36,666 nt of DNA from Gammaproteobacteria bacterium. GTDB lineage: Bacteria > Pseudomonadota > Gammaproteobacteria > Pseudomonadales > Pseudomonadaceae. Position numbers and translations under genes: made by a program. Below, piece after piece: positions 7,439 to 15,171 of the stretch. Under the pieces are notes generated by a model. That model was not told the origin of the DNA. It saw only the letters and a list, made by a program, of their open reading frames with translations, and did not search any database. Location: the NCBI GenBank assembly GCA_023475025.1, contig JAMCWB010000025.1, forward strand, positions 1 to 36,666. The letters are read 5' to 3'. Within the stretch, counting starts at the first letter, position 1, and every line of letters begins with the position of its first letter.

Positions 7439-8743
7439 ATGAGCAAGATTGCAGGTGCACTGGGTGCGGGCCTGATACTGGTGCTGCTGGCAGCATGTGG
7501 CAGCAATAATGATAACGCTACGGCGATAGAGGAGGCCGCGGTAGTAGTTGAAGACTTGCAGCCGATGACGCGAATCAGCGGCAGCCTGTTGTACCGTGCC
7601 CGCATTGCGCTGGCGCCGGATGCAGTGGCCTTGATCCAGCTGGAGGGTGTCAACGAAGAGGATGAACTGGTCCTGGCTGAACAGCGTATGCAGCTGGATG
7701 GTCGCCAGGTACCCATAGACTTCACACTTGAAGTGGATGCCGAGACACTGGCCCAGGCGTCCAGCTGGCGCTTGCAGGCACGGATTGAGGAGGCGGGTAG
7801 GGCGCGCTGGTTATCGGAAGCGCTACCCTTGGATCTGACCAGTGGCGACCAGGACCTGGGCGAACTGGAACTGATGCCCTATCGTGATACCGCCATGGCC
7901 AGCGTGATGAACTGTGGCCAGCGGCAGATCCGCGCCGGGCATGACGGCGATAGCCTGGTGCTCGATGTGGGCGGGGAGCGTTTTGTCCTGCTACCGGTGG
8001 AAGCGGCCTCCGGGGCGCGCTATGAGGCCAAGGGTGATCCGGATACCCGTTTCTGGAACAAGGGTGACCAGGCCTACTTGACCCTCAAGGGTGAGGATTA
8101 TCCGCTATGCGTGGCACAAGGCGCCTTGCCGCGTCCGCTGCAGGTGCGTGGCAATGAACCTTTCTGGCGGATTGATCTGACCGATCAACTGCTTCTCAGT
8201 ACTCCGGGCGAGGATGCGCAAGAGCTGTCCTACGAGCTGACGCACGAAAACAGCACAGTGACTCTGGTACGCACTATGAACCTTGGCCTTGAGCTGCGAG
8301 TCGAGCAGGGATTGTGTCATGACAGCATGACCGGGATGCCCTATCCCTACCGGGCAGAACTGACTCGTGACGGGGAGGCTCACCCTGGCTGTGGTGGCGA
8401 CCCGGAGCAACTTCTGCAGGGCGTTACCTGGCAGGTCGGGCGCATCAATGACGAGACCCCACTGGAAGGGTCGAGAGTCACCTTGCGCTTTATGCCGGAA
8501 CAGCGCATGGCCGGGATTGCCTCATGCAATAACTTCATGGCCGGTTACCAGCTGACCGGTGAAGGGCTCAGCGTGCAACAGGCGGCCACCACAATGAAGG
8601 CTTGCGAGCCGGCGCTGATGGAGCAGGAGCAAACAGTACTGCAGGTCCTGCAAGGGGTGCAGCGATTCGATATTAACGATGCCGGTGAGTTGGTGCTGTA
8701 TAGTGATCAGGGACAAAGCCTTACCGCGCAACCGGGTGGCTGA
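7439..8743 (+). CDS. Four-domain lipoprotein: YbaY-like, MliC-like, COG3650-like and META domains
   Basis: This 434-residue lipoprotein has a signal peptide ending in the lipobox L-L-A-A-C (Cys20). Residues about 45-148 resemble the YbaY/YscW-type beta domain. Residues about 155-228 resemble MliC, the membrane-bound inhibitor of c-type lysozyme, with S-G-A-R-Y and F-W-N-K-G. Residues about 232-325 look like the COG3650 domain often found beside MliC or META (G-N-E-P-F-W start). Residues about 328-430 are a META/HslJ domain with C-N-N-F-M-A-G-Y and T-T-M-K-A-C. It probably sits in the outer membrane and may protect the envelope from lysozyme or stress. A GGGAG site precedes the ATG. The NnrU-family gene follows after 45 bp, likely in the same transcript. 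Domain names are by eye; the META call is the firmest. Confidence 0.8.
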   Translation: MSKIAGALGAGLILVLLAACGSNNDNATAIEEAAVVVEDLQPMTRISGSLLYRARIALAPDAVALIQLEGVNEEDELVLAEQRMQLDGRQVPIDFTLEVDAETLAQASSWRLQARIEEAGRARWLSEALPLDLTSGDQDLGELELMPYRDTAMASVMNCGQRQIRAGHDGDSLVLDVGGERFVLLPVEAASGARYEAKGDPDTRFWNKGDQAYLTLKGEDYPLCVAQGALPRPLQVRGNEPFWRIDLTDQLLLSTPGEDAQELSYELTHENSTVTLVRTMNLGLELRVEQGLCHDSMTGMPYPYRAELTRDGEAHPGCGGDPEQLLQGVTWQVGRINDETPLEGSRVTLRFMPEQRMAGIASCNNFMAGYQLTGEGLSVQQAATTMKACEPALMEQEQTVLQVLQGVQRFDINDAGELVLYSDQGQSLTAQPGG

Positions 8744-8788
8744 ACAAGGCCGCCTGGTTGCTCACACCCGCACACAAGGAAACTTTCT

Positions 8789-9373
8789 ATGCTGGCGCTG
8801 ATACTTGGCCTGGTTCTTTTTCTCGGTATTCACTCGACCACCCTGCTGGCGCCGACCGTGCGTCAGCAACAAGTGGCACGCCTGGGGCTGCTGCCCTGGA
8901 AAGGCATCTATTCATTGATTGCCCTGGTTGGCCTGGTATTGATTGTCTGGGGCTATGGCCAGGCGCGCATGGCGCCGGTCTGGTTATGGACGCCGCCGGT
9001 CTGGACCCGTCATCTGGCGGCACTGCTCACCATCCCTGCTTTTATCCTGCTGGTGGCAACCTATATTCCCGGCTCGCACATCAAGGCGCGAGTGGGTCAC
9101 CCGATGCTGTTGGCGGTGAAGTTCTGGGCCATCGCCCACTTGCTGGCCAATGGCAAACTGGCTGATCTGCTGCTGTTTGGCGGCTTTCTGGTCTGGGCCG
9201 TTGTGCTCTATATCGCCTTGCGCCGCAATGATCGCGCGACCGGCTATGTGCCTGCGCCCGGGAAGGTGACGCGGGACATTCTGGTAGTGGTGCTTGGCCT
9301 GGTTTTCTGGGTTGTCTTCGCCATGTGGTTGCACCTGTTGCTGATTGGTCGCATGCCCTTTGCCGTGGGCTGA
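8789..9373 (+). CDS. NnrU-family integral membrane protein
   Basis: This 194-residue protein has about five to six hydrophobic segments, with the NnrU features: an N-terminal G-I-H-S-T membrane segment, a G-S-H-I-K-A-R-V-G-H-P motif near 98-108, and a conserved K-F-W-A-I-A-H segment. NnrU was first described in nitrite/NO reductase regions. Most members, including this one, are not next to such genes, and their function is unsettled (a haem or redox role has been suggested). AAGGAA lies just before the ATG. It is probably cotranscribed with the lipoprotein gene. Confidence 0.85.
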   Translation: MLALILGLVLFLGIHSTTLLAPTVRQQQVARLGLLPWKGIYSLIALVGLVLIVWGYGQARMAPVWLWTPPVWTRHLAALLTIPAFILLVATYIPGSHIKARVGHPMLLAVKFWAIAHLLANGKLADLLLFGGFLVWAVVLYIALRRNDRATGYVPAPGKVTRDILVVVLGLVFWVVFAMWLHLLLIGRMPFAVG

Positions 9374-9397
9374 TATCGAGAGTGACAGCCGAGTTGG

Positions 9398-9438
9398 CGA
9401 TGGGTAATGTAGATCATTGCCCACGTTACCTTTCATCG
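9398..9438 (+). other. Imperfect hairpin in the leader of pip
   Basis: 9398-9410 and 9423-9438 can form a stem (CGATG/CATCG ends, GGTAA/TTACC core, a mismatch and a small bulge) with a 12-nt loop. It lies just before the pip ribosome site. No poly-T follows, so it is not a convincing terminator. Confidence 0.25.
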
Positions 9439-9457
9439 ATCTGGCCAGGAGCCCTGC

Positions 9458-10429
9458 ATGCAACTGCTGTATCCCGAGATCAAGCCTTACGCCCGTCATG
9501 AGTTGGCGGTTGAAGCGCCGCATGTGCTGTATGCCGATGAAAGCGGGCAGCCAGATGGCTTGCCGGTCGTTTTTATTCACGGCGGCCCCGGCGCTGGTTG
9601 TGACAGCCTGAGTCGACGTTTCTTCGATCCGTCGCTGTATCGTATTGTGACCTTCGATCAGCGCGGTGCCGGGCGTTCGACGCCGCATGCCAGCCTGGAC
9701 AACAACACCACTGCTCACCTGGTCGCGGACCTGGAAGCCCTGCGTGAACATCTGGGCATCGAACAGTGGGTGCTCTTTGGCGGCTCCTGGGGCTCGACCC
9801 TGGCGCTGGCTTATGCCCAGGCGCATCCCGAGCGAGTCTTGGGTATGGTGTTGCGCGGTATTTTCCTCTGTCGGCCCAGCGATATTCACTGGTTCTATCA
9901 GGAGGGTGCCAGTCGGGTTTTCCCGGATTACTGGGAAGATTATCTGGCCTTGATTCCGCAGGAGGAGCGTGACGACCTGGTTGCTGCCTATTACCGCCGG
10001 CTGACCGGGGACGATGAGATCTGCCGCATGCATGCGGCCAAGGCCTGGTCGACCTGGGAAGGGCGCTGCGCCACCCTGCGCCCGAGCAGCAAGGTGGTCG
10101 AGCGTTTCAGTGAGGCGCGGCGTGCCTATGCGCTGGCGCGTATCGAGTGTCACTACTTCCAGCACCAGTCCTTCCTGCAAGAGGATCAGTTGCTCGGCAA
10201 TATGCACAAGATCGCGCATATTCCGGGTGTGATCGTGCATGGCCGTTATGACATGGTGTGCCCGCTGGATAATGCGCTGGCCGTGCACCAGCGTTGGCCG
10301 GGCAGTGAGTTGCAAATTATTCGCGATGCCGGTCACGCGGCTTCCGAGCCAGGTATCGCCGATGCCCTGGTGCGTGCAACCGAAGTCATGGCGCGGCAAT
10401 TACTTGACCTGTCGCCAAACGCTGAGTAA
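9458..10429 (+). CDS. pip: Proline iminopeptidase (prolyl aminopeptidase)
   Basis: This 323-residue cytoplasmic alpha/beta-hydrolase of peptidase family S33 removes N-terminal proline from peptides. The oxyanion motif H-G-G-P-G is at 41-45 and the nucleophile Ser110 is in G-G-S-W-G-S. The acid (in H-G-R-Y-D) and the His (in D-A-G-H-A-A-S-E) lie near the C-terminus. D-Q-R-G-A-G-R-S near 67-74 is typical of bacterial PIP. An AGGAG site is six bases upstream. dtd begins 3 bp after its stop, the same pair as in Pseudomonas genomes. Confidence 0.96.
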   Translation: MQLLYPEIKPYARHELAVEAPHVLYADESGQPDGLPVVFIHGGPGAGCDSLSRRFFDPSLYRIVTFDQRGAGRSTPHASLDNNTTAHLVADLEALREHLGIEQWVLFGGSWGSTLALAYAQAHPERVLGMVLRGIFLCRPSDIHWFYQEGASRVFPDYWEDYLALIPQEERDDLVAAYYRRLTGDDEICRMHAAKAWSTWEGRCATLRPSSKVVERFSEARRAYALARIECHYFQHQSFLQEDQLLGNMHKIAHIPGVIVHGRYDMVCPLDNALAVHQRWPGSELQIIRDAGHAASEPGIADALVRATEVMARQLLDLSPNAE

Positions 10430-10432
10430 GGC

Positions 10433-10870
10433 ATGAAAGCACTCTTGCAGCGGGTAGCGGCAGCCCGGGTTGAAGTCGCGGGTGAAGTGGTCGGCGCGAT
10501 TGATCAGGGCTTACTGGTGCTGGTCGGCATTGAGCCGGAGGATGATCAGGCCAGAGCAGACAAGCTGCTGCGCCGCTTGCTGGATTATCGCGTGTTCAAT
10601 GATGCCGAAGGGCGCATGAACTGCTCACTGCGTGATGTGCAGGGCGGGCTCTTGCTGGTCTCACAGTTCACTCTGGCAGCGGATACCCGCAAGGGCTTGC
10701 GGCCGGGGTTTTCCACTGCCGCCGCCCCGGCGGATGCCGAGGCATTGTTTGCCTATCTGCTCACACAAGCTAAAACCCTGCACCGGCCAGTGGCCAGCGG
10801 CCGTTTTGGTGCCGATATGCAAGTGCATCTGGTGAATGACGGGCCGGTGACTTCTTTGCTCGAGGTTTGA
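10433..10870 (+). CDS. dtd: D-aminoacyl-tRNA deacylase
   Basis: This 145-residue enzyme hydrolyses D-amino acids (and Gly) wrongly attached to tRNA. It has the DTD hallmarks: M-K-A-L-L-Q-R-V at the start, the S-Q-F-T-L motif near 78, the R-P-G-F/S segment, and the C-terminal N-D-G-P-V-T with the cis Gly-Pro. Length is normal. It is coupled to pip by a 3-bp gap and is convergent with the isomerase gene that ends four bases later. Confidence 0.97.
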   Translation: MKALLQRVAAARVEVAGEVVGAIDQGLLVLVGIEPEDDQARADKLLRRLLDYRVFNDAEGRMNCSLRDVQGGLLLVSQFTLAADTRKGLRPGFSTAAAPADAEALFAYLLTQAKTLHRPVASGRFGADMQVHLVNDGPVTSLLEV

Positions 10871-10873
10871 GCG

Positions 10874-11461
10874 TTAGCCTGCGAGTGCCTCGGCAACAAA
10901 ATCCAGCCGGTCCTGACCAAAGAACATCTGCTCGCCAACAAAGATCGTTGGTGCACCGAACACGCCGCGCTCGATGGCTTCACCAGTGGTTGTCTTGAGT
11001 TGCTCCTTGACCACTGGGTCCTGCACGCGCTGCAGCACTTCGGCGGGATCAAAGCCTGCCTTCTGCAGTGCGGCGGCAACGACCTCTGGTTGGCCCATAT
11101 CCTGTTCATCCACCCACATGGCGGTAAAGACGGCCTGCAGGTAGCGGTCAAAGTCCGCGGTGCCCAGATAGGCGGTAGCGCCGCGCATCAGCATCAGGGT
11201 ATTGATCGGAAAATAGGGGTTGTGGTTCAGGGTCACGCCATAGCGTTTGGCAAAGCGCTGGAAATCTTGCCGGCTGTAAGCGCCCTTGGCTGGCACCGTG
11301 GCTGGCGAGCTGTTACCGGTGGCCTGAAAGACCGCACCCAGCAGCATGGGTCGATAGACCAGCTGCGCCTCATACTTCGCCGCCAATGCAGGCAGTTGCG
11401 TCCAGGCCAGGTAACTGGCCGGGCTGCCGACATCAAAAAAGAATTCAAGGGTCTTGCTCAT
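10874..11461 (-). CDS. 2-hydroxychromene-2-carboxylate isomerase / GST-kappa-like protein (DsbA family)
   Basis: This is a 195-residue thioredoxin-fold protein with the HCCA-isomerase/GST-kappa signature F-D-x-x-S-P-A-S-Y-L. Ser13 takes the place of the DsbA cysteines and is the residue that contacts glutathione in the family. The helical insert and the G-V-F-G-A-P-T-I-F-V cis-Pro loop near 169-178 are present, as is F-F-G-Q-D-R-L. The start is ATG 11461, preceded by AAGGAG; an in-frame TTG at 11476 overlaps that site. It lies 11 bp behind the SDR gene. No naphthalene-pathway genes are near, so the real substrate is unknown; a glutathione-dependent detoxification role is an inference. Confidence 0.85.
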   Translation of the reverse strand: MSKTLEFFFDVGSPASYLAWTQLPALAAKYEAQLVYRPMLLGAVFQATGNSSPATVPAKGAYSRQDFQRFAKRYGVTLNHNPYFPINTLMLMRGATAYLGTADFDRYLQAVFTAMWVDEQDMGQPEVVAAALQKAGFDPAEVLQRVQDPVVKEQLKTTTGEAIERGVFGAPTIFVGEQMFFGQDRLDFVAEALAG

Positions 11462-11472
11462 GGTGTGCTCCT

Positions 11473-12201
11473 TCAAAAGGTTTCCAGCCAGGGCCGCAGG
11501 TCCAGTTCGTGGGTCCAGCAGTCTTTGGGTTGGGAGTGCAGCTGCCAGTACTGCTCGGCAATATGCTCCGGGTTGAGAATGCCACCCTGGTCCTTGAGCG
11601 CATAACGCTCGGGAAAGTTGTCGCGAATAAAGGCGGTATCAATGGCGCCGTCGATAATGCTGTGAGCAACATGAATGCCCTGCGGGCCGAGTTCGCGGGC
11701 CATGCTCTGGGCCAGTGCGCGCAGGGCGAACTTTGCGCTGGCAAAGGCGGCAAAGCCGCTGCTGCCGCGCAGTGAGGCGGTGGCGCCGGTAAAGATAATA
11801 CTGCCCTGCCCGCGTGGCAGCATGACTCTGGCTGCTTCGCGCCCGGCAAGAAAGCCGGCAAAGGCCGCCATTTCCCAGACCTTGCGATACACCCGCGCGG
11901 TGGTCTCGGTAATGCCAAAGCGCACATTGGCGCCGATATTGAACACCACCACCGCCAGCGGGCCGATCTCAGCCTCGATCTGGTTGAACAGCGCGATCAT
12001 GGCCTCTTCATCGCGCGCATCGCAACCAAAGCCGTGGGCCACGCCTCCCGCAGTCTGAATGCTGTCGATCAGGGGCTGCAAGGCATCACGCTGGCGGCGG
12101 GTGACGCAGACGCTATAACCCTCGCGGGCAAAACGCTGGGCGATGGCGCCACCGGTGGCGTCGCCGGCGCCGATAATCAGTGCTACAGGTGCGCTAGACA
12201 T
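11473..12201 (-). CDS. SDR-fold protein with Phe in place of the catalytic Tyr (SDR_c10-like)
   Basis: This 242-residue protein has a Rossmann fold, with a glycine-rich loop at 11-18 that deviates from TGxxxGxG. The usual YxxxK motif reads F153-A-S-A-K157, and the usual catalytic Ser position (about 139-141) reads Gly-Ala-Thr. I recall the classical-SDR subgroup 10 being described this way (Phe for Tyr, Lys kept). It may bind NAD(P)H without standard carbonyl reduction, or use another mechanism. The start is ATG 12201 with GAGG upstream; an upstream in-frame start at 12264 would run into the palindromic element. It forms a two-gene unit with the GST-kappa-like gene, facing the HxlR regulator. 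Confidence 0.85.
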   Translation of the reverse strand: MSSAPVALIIGAGDATGGAIAQRFAREGYSVCVTRRQRDALQPLIDSIQTAGGVAHGFGCDARDEEAMIALFNQIEAEIGPLAVVVFNIGANVRFGITETTARVYRKVWEMAAFAGFLAGREAARVMLPRGQGSIIFTGATASLRGSSGFAAFASAKFALRALAQSMARELGPQGIHVAHSIIDGAIDTAFIRDNFPERYALKDQGGILNPEHIAEQYWQLHSQPKDCWTHELDLRPWLETF

Positions 12202-12244
12202 AAAGGCCTCTTTTGTCAGACATGGACGTATTGGTGGGCGCTGA

Positions 12245-12426
12245 TTAAGGAAACACTGATTCAATCAGTTCAGCGTTGCAGTCCAGTTGTCGTTGGCCGG
12301 TGCTGGACACGCCGTGAACCCCTCCCTGGGGGCTCGTAGATGCCATCCCTGGCATCTAACGGTCCAGCACCGGCCAGCGACAACCGGCCTGTTGCCGTAA
12401 TGTGCAATTAATCAGTGTTTCCTTAA
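12245..12426 (-). mobile_element. MITE-like palindromic element A
   Basis: This 182-bp element is bounded by perfect 17-bp inverted repeats (12245-12261 and 12410-12426) that end in TTAA. Inside is a second pair of arms (12283-12308 with 12362-12387, 24 of 26 paired) and a small hairpin at 12338-12357. It contains no gene. Read on the minus strand it matches element B at 20128-20300 in ends and core. It occupies most of the gene-free stretch 12202-12542, between the SDR gene and the HxlR operators. Confidence 0.8.
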
Positions 12427-12458
12427 CAGTGCTCAGTAGCTGTGTCCTATACAAGTAA

Positions 12459-12473
12459 GTTCCTTTAAGGAAC
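12459..12473. promoter_or_regulatory. Palindromic operator 1 upstream of the HxlR gene
   Basis: GTTCCTT-T-AAGGAAC is a perfect 15-bp palindrome 70 bases before the HxlR-family start codon. A degenerate copy starts 30 bp further on, about three helical turns away. This is the expected layout for autoregulation. Confidence 0.55.
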
Positions 12474-12488
12474 CTATAAAGATAGTGG

Positions 12489-12503
12489 GTTCCTTTTTAG
12501 AAT
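12489..12503. promoter_or_regulatory. Operator 2 (degenerate copy) upstream of the HxlR gene
   Basis: GTTCCTTTTTAGAAT matches 11 of 15 bases of the palindrome at 12459-12473, with the left half-site fully kept. The TATAAA-like segment between the two (12475-12480) could be a -10 element. Confidence 0.45.
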
Positions 12504-12542
12504 CTGTCAAGTTATTCTGCATGCATCACACAGGAGTTACTT

Positions 12543-13034
12543 ATGCGTTGGGAAGAACTGGATCAGCAACCCTGCTCACTGGCGCGCAGCATGGCGGTGA
12601 TTGGCGACCGCTGGACCTTGCTGGTGTTGCGCGATTGTTTTCTGGGTGTGCGCCGGTTCGAGGCCTTCGAACAGCGCCTGGGGATTACCCGGCATATTCT
12701 GACCGACCGGTTGAAGAAGCTGGTGGCGCATGGTGTGCTGTGCAAACAGGCCTACCAGCAACGGCCCCTGCGAGAAGAGTACCGTTTGACCGAGAAAGGC
12801 CTGGCACTGCATCCGGTGATCTTGGCGTTGGTGCATTGGGGGGATACCTATATGGCCGACGAGCAGGGGCCGCCGGTTGTTCATGTGCACAAGGGGTGCG
12901 GTCAGATAATGCAGCCGGTCATGGCCTGCTCCTGCTGCGGCGAGGCGGTCGGTGCGCGGGATATCCGCGTTGAGGTGGGTGCCGGCTGGTCGGCGACCGA
13001 GGTGTTACCGCAAGCGCTTCAGCGTGGCGGCTGA
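12543..13034 (+). CDS. HxlR-family winged-helix transcriptional regulator
   Basis: This 163-residue regulator has the HxlR core at about 10-105: a conserved Cys near residue 11, G-D-R-W-T-L-L-V-L-R, then the recognition segment R-F-E-A-F-E-Q-R-L-G-I-T and the wing (Y-R-L-T-E-K-G). It is longer than minimal HxlR proteins. The extra C-terminal part carries H-K-G-C-G and C-S-C-C-G-E, a possible metal or thiol site. It is divergent from the SDR/GST-kappa pair, with two palindromic sites upstream, so it probably controls that pair and itself. Its 3' end overlaps the convergent tag gene by 16 bp. Confidence 0.9.
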   Translation: MRWEELDQQPCSLARSMAVIGDRWTLLVLRDCFLGVRRFEAFEQRLGITRHILTDRLKKLVAHGVLCKQAYQQRPLREEYRLTEKGLALHPVILALVHWGDTYMADEQGPPVVHVHKGCGQIMQPVMACSCCGEAVGARDIRVEVGAGWSATEVLPQALQRGG

Positions 13035-13630
13035 AAGGCAGCGCGGGCACGGATTGCGGCATCGCGCCAGGCACAGCCGGGCAGGTGATCGTTGATCAGG
13101 CCCATGGCCTGCATGAAGGCATACATAGTGGTCGGACCGACAAAAGCCCAGCCGCGTTTTTTCAGTGCTTTCGACAAGGCGACGGATTCGGCCGAGGTGG
13201 TCTGGCTCTGGGGTGCAGACAGGCTGTGTGGATCGGGTTCAAAGGACCAGACAAAGGCGGCCAGCGAGCCGGCTTCAGCAAGCAGTGCCGGCATTCGCCG
13301 GGCATTGTTGATGACCGCTTCTATCTTGCCGCGATGGCGAATGATGCCGGTATCCTGCAGCAGGCGTTCAACGTCAGTCGGGGTAAAGGTGGCGACACGC
13401 TGATAGTCAAAGTCGGCAAAGGCCGCCCGCAGGTTGTCGCGTTTGGCGAGAATGGTGCGCCAACTGAGGCCGGCCTGAAAGCCTTCCAGGCAGAGCTTCT
13501 CAAACAGCCGCTGGTCATCGGCCACCGGATAACCCCATTCGTGGTCGTGATAGGGCAGAAAGTCAGGCGTGCTGGCACACCAGCCGCAGCGCGGCTGACC
13601 GTCATCGGCGTGATACAGCGGCAGTGACAT
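13019..13630 (-). CDS. tag: DNA-3-methyladenine glycosylase I
   Basis: This 203-residue base-excision enzyme releases 3-methyladenine from alkylated DNA. The TAG family signature is clear: R-C-G-W-C near 14-18, Y-H-D-H-E-W-G near 27-33, F-E-K-L-C-L-E-G-F-Q-A-G-L-S-W near 43-57, and the C-terminal N-D-H-x3-C. The Cys and His at the two ends form the zinc site known for E. coli Tag. Its C-terminal codons overlap the end of the HxlR gene. Confidence 0.97.
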   Translation of the reverse strand: MSLPLYHADDGQPRCGWCASTPDFLPYHDHEWGYPVADDQRLFEKLCLEGFQAGLSWRTILAKRDNLRAAFADFDYQRVATFTPTDVERLLQDTGIIRHRGKIEAVINNARRMPALLAEAGSLAAFVWSFEPDPHSLSAPQSQTTSAESVALSKALKKRGWAFVGPTTMYAFMQAMGLINDHLPGCAWRDAAIRARAAFQPPR

Positions 13631-13684
13631 GATCGATTCCTTGGGCTGCAGGGCGAAAAGTTCAGTGTAGTCGCTGGTTGTTGC

Positions 13685-14392
13685 TCAGAATAGTCGGCCA
13701 ATCAATGCGGTGACGGCCGTTTCCACCCGCAGGATGCGCTCGCCCAGATGCACCGGTTGCAGGCCGGCGGCTTGCAGTTTGTCGACTTCATAGGGAATCC
13801 AGCCGCCTTCCGGGCCGATAGCCAGCAGGGTCGGCCGTTGCACGTCTCGTGGACAGGCAGTCGCGGAACCCGGGTGTGCGAGCAGGCTGAGAACTTCATT
13901 GCTGAGCGCCGGTAGATGATCTTCGACAAAGGGTTTGAAGCGTTTTTCGATGCGTACCGATGGCAGCCGGGTGTCACGCGCTTGCTCCAGGCCCAGCAAC
14001 AGGTTCTCGCGTATGCTGTCAGGCTGCAGAAAAGGGGTTTGCCAGAAGCTCTTTTCCACCCGGTAACTATTGATCAGGATGATCTCGGCGACGCCGAGAC
14101 TGGCGCAGTGCTGCAGAATGCGCCGGAACATCTTTGGTCGCGGCATGGCCAGCAACAGGGTCAGTGGCAATTTGGCCGGGGGTGGCTGATCCAGCTGCAC
14201 CTGCAGGCGGGCCTGGTCAGCGCTCAGTTCAAGCAATTGACCACTGCCCATCAATCCATCGATCTGGCCCACGCGCAGCAGATCACCCACGCTTGCCTGA
14301 TGAACGTCGTGCAGGTGCTGCAAGCGACGGCCACGCAGCAGGACCTGGTCCTCGGCGATAAAATCATGGGTATCCAGCAGCAGCAGGTTCAT
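13685..14392 (-). CDS. rsmE: 16S rRNA (uracil-1498-N3)-methyltransferase
   Basis: This 235-residue SPOUT-class methyltransferase modifies U1498 of 16S rRNA using SAM. An N-terminal PUA-like part is followed by the trefoil-knot domain, with A-I-G-P-E-G-G-W near 195-202 and L-G-E-R-I-L-R-V-E-T-A near 217-227. Its start overlaps the tatC stop by four bases, and it closes the ubi-his-tat gene run, as in other pseudomonads. Confidence 0.95.
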   Translation of the reverse strand: MNLLLLDTHDFIAEDQVLLRGRRLQHLHDVHQASVGDLLRVGQIDGLMGSGQLLELSADQARLQVQLDQPPPAKLPLTLLLAMPRPKMFRRILQHCASLGVAEIILINSYRVEKSFWQTPFLQPDSIRENLLLGLEQARDTRLPSVRIEKRFKPFVEDHLPALSNEVLSLLAHPGSATACPRDVQRPTLLAIGPEGGWIPYEVDKLQAAGLQPVHLGERILRVETAVTALIGRLF

Positions 14393-15171
14393 TCCTGCTC
14401 CGTGGCCTTGGCATCCTCGTCGGTGGGCTTTTTCACCGGTTTGATCAGCAAACTGAACAGGATGCCGACCTCATAGAGTAACCACATGGGCAAGGCCAGC
14501 AGGGTCTGCGAGATGATATCCGGTGGGGTCAGTACCATGCCGGTGACAAAGCACCCAACCAGCACATAGGGGCGGATACGCCGTAGTTTGGCGACATCGA
14601 CGACGCCGGCCAGTACCAAGAGTACGGTGGCTACCGGTATTTGAAAGGCAAAGCCGAAGGCCAGAAACAGGGTGAGGACGAAGTCGAGATATTTGTTGAT
14701 GTCGGTCATCACCGCAACGCCAGCCGGCGCGGCGCTGGTGAAGAAGCCGAAAATCAGTGGAAAGACGACAAAGTAGGCAAAGGCCATGCCGGCATAGAAA
14801 AGGACAATGCTTGAGGCCAGCAGGGGCACGGCAATGCGTTTTTCATGCTTGTACAGACCAGGGGCAATAAAACTCCACAGTTGGTGCAGAATAAAGGGCA
14901 TGGCCAGAAAGAGTGCCGACACCAGTGCCAGTTTGAAAGGCGTCAGGAAAGGTGAGGCCACATCGGTGGCGATCATGCTGGTGCCTTCCGGCAGGAACAC
15001 ACGCAATGGCTCAGAGATAAAGGCGTAGAGATCGTTGGCGAAGTAGAACAGGCCAGCAAAAATCACCATCCAGATCAGCACGATACGCAGTAGCCGTGAG
15101 CGTAGCTCGGTCAGATGGGCGACCAGCGGCATGTCTTCCGCGAGGCCTGAGCGGTCAGCTGTTTTTTTCAT
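14389..15171 (-). CDS. tatC: Sec-independent translocase subunit TatC
   Basis: This 260-residue polytopic inner-membrane protein has six predicted membrane segments and recognises twin-arginine signals. The N-terminal [12 protein letters not shown] and the first-loop F-I-S-E-P-L motif are the TatC hallmarks, followed by the [12 protein letters not shown] segment near 91-102. It overlaps tatB by 17 bp and rsmE by 4 bp. The window encodes at least one client, NapA. Confidence 0.97.
   Translation of the reverse strand: MKKTADRSGLAEDMPLVAHLTELRSRLLRIVLIWMVIFAGLFYFANDLYAFISEPLRVFLPEGTSMIATDVASPFLTPFKLALVSALFLAMPFILHQLWSFIAPGLYKHEKRIAVPLLASSIVLFYAGMAFAYFVVFPLIFGFFTSAAPAGVAVMTDINKYLDFVLTLFLAFGFAFQIPVATVLLVLAGVVDVAKLRRIRPYVLVGCFVTGMVLTPPDIISQTLLALPMWLLYEVGILFSLLIKPVKKPTDEDAKATEQE

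Noticed and set aside
8984..10399. A 471-residue open frame on the minus strand
   Set aside because: It is antisense to the well-supported NnrU-family and pip genes, has no recognisable domain and shows the skewed composition of a shadow frame.
12202..12264. Longer N-terminus for the SDR protein starting at 12264
   Set aside because: It would read into the inverted repeat of element A and lacks a ribosome site, while ATG 12201 has one and starts right at the Rossmann strand.
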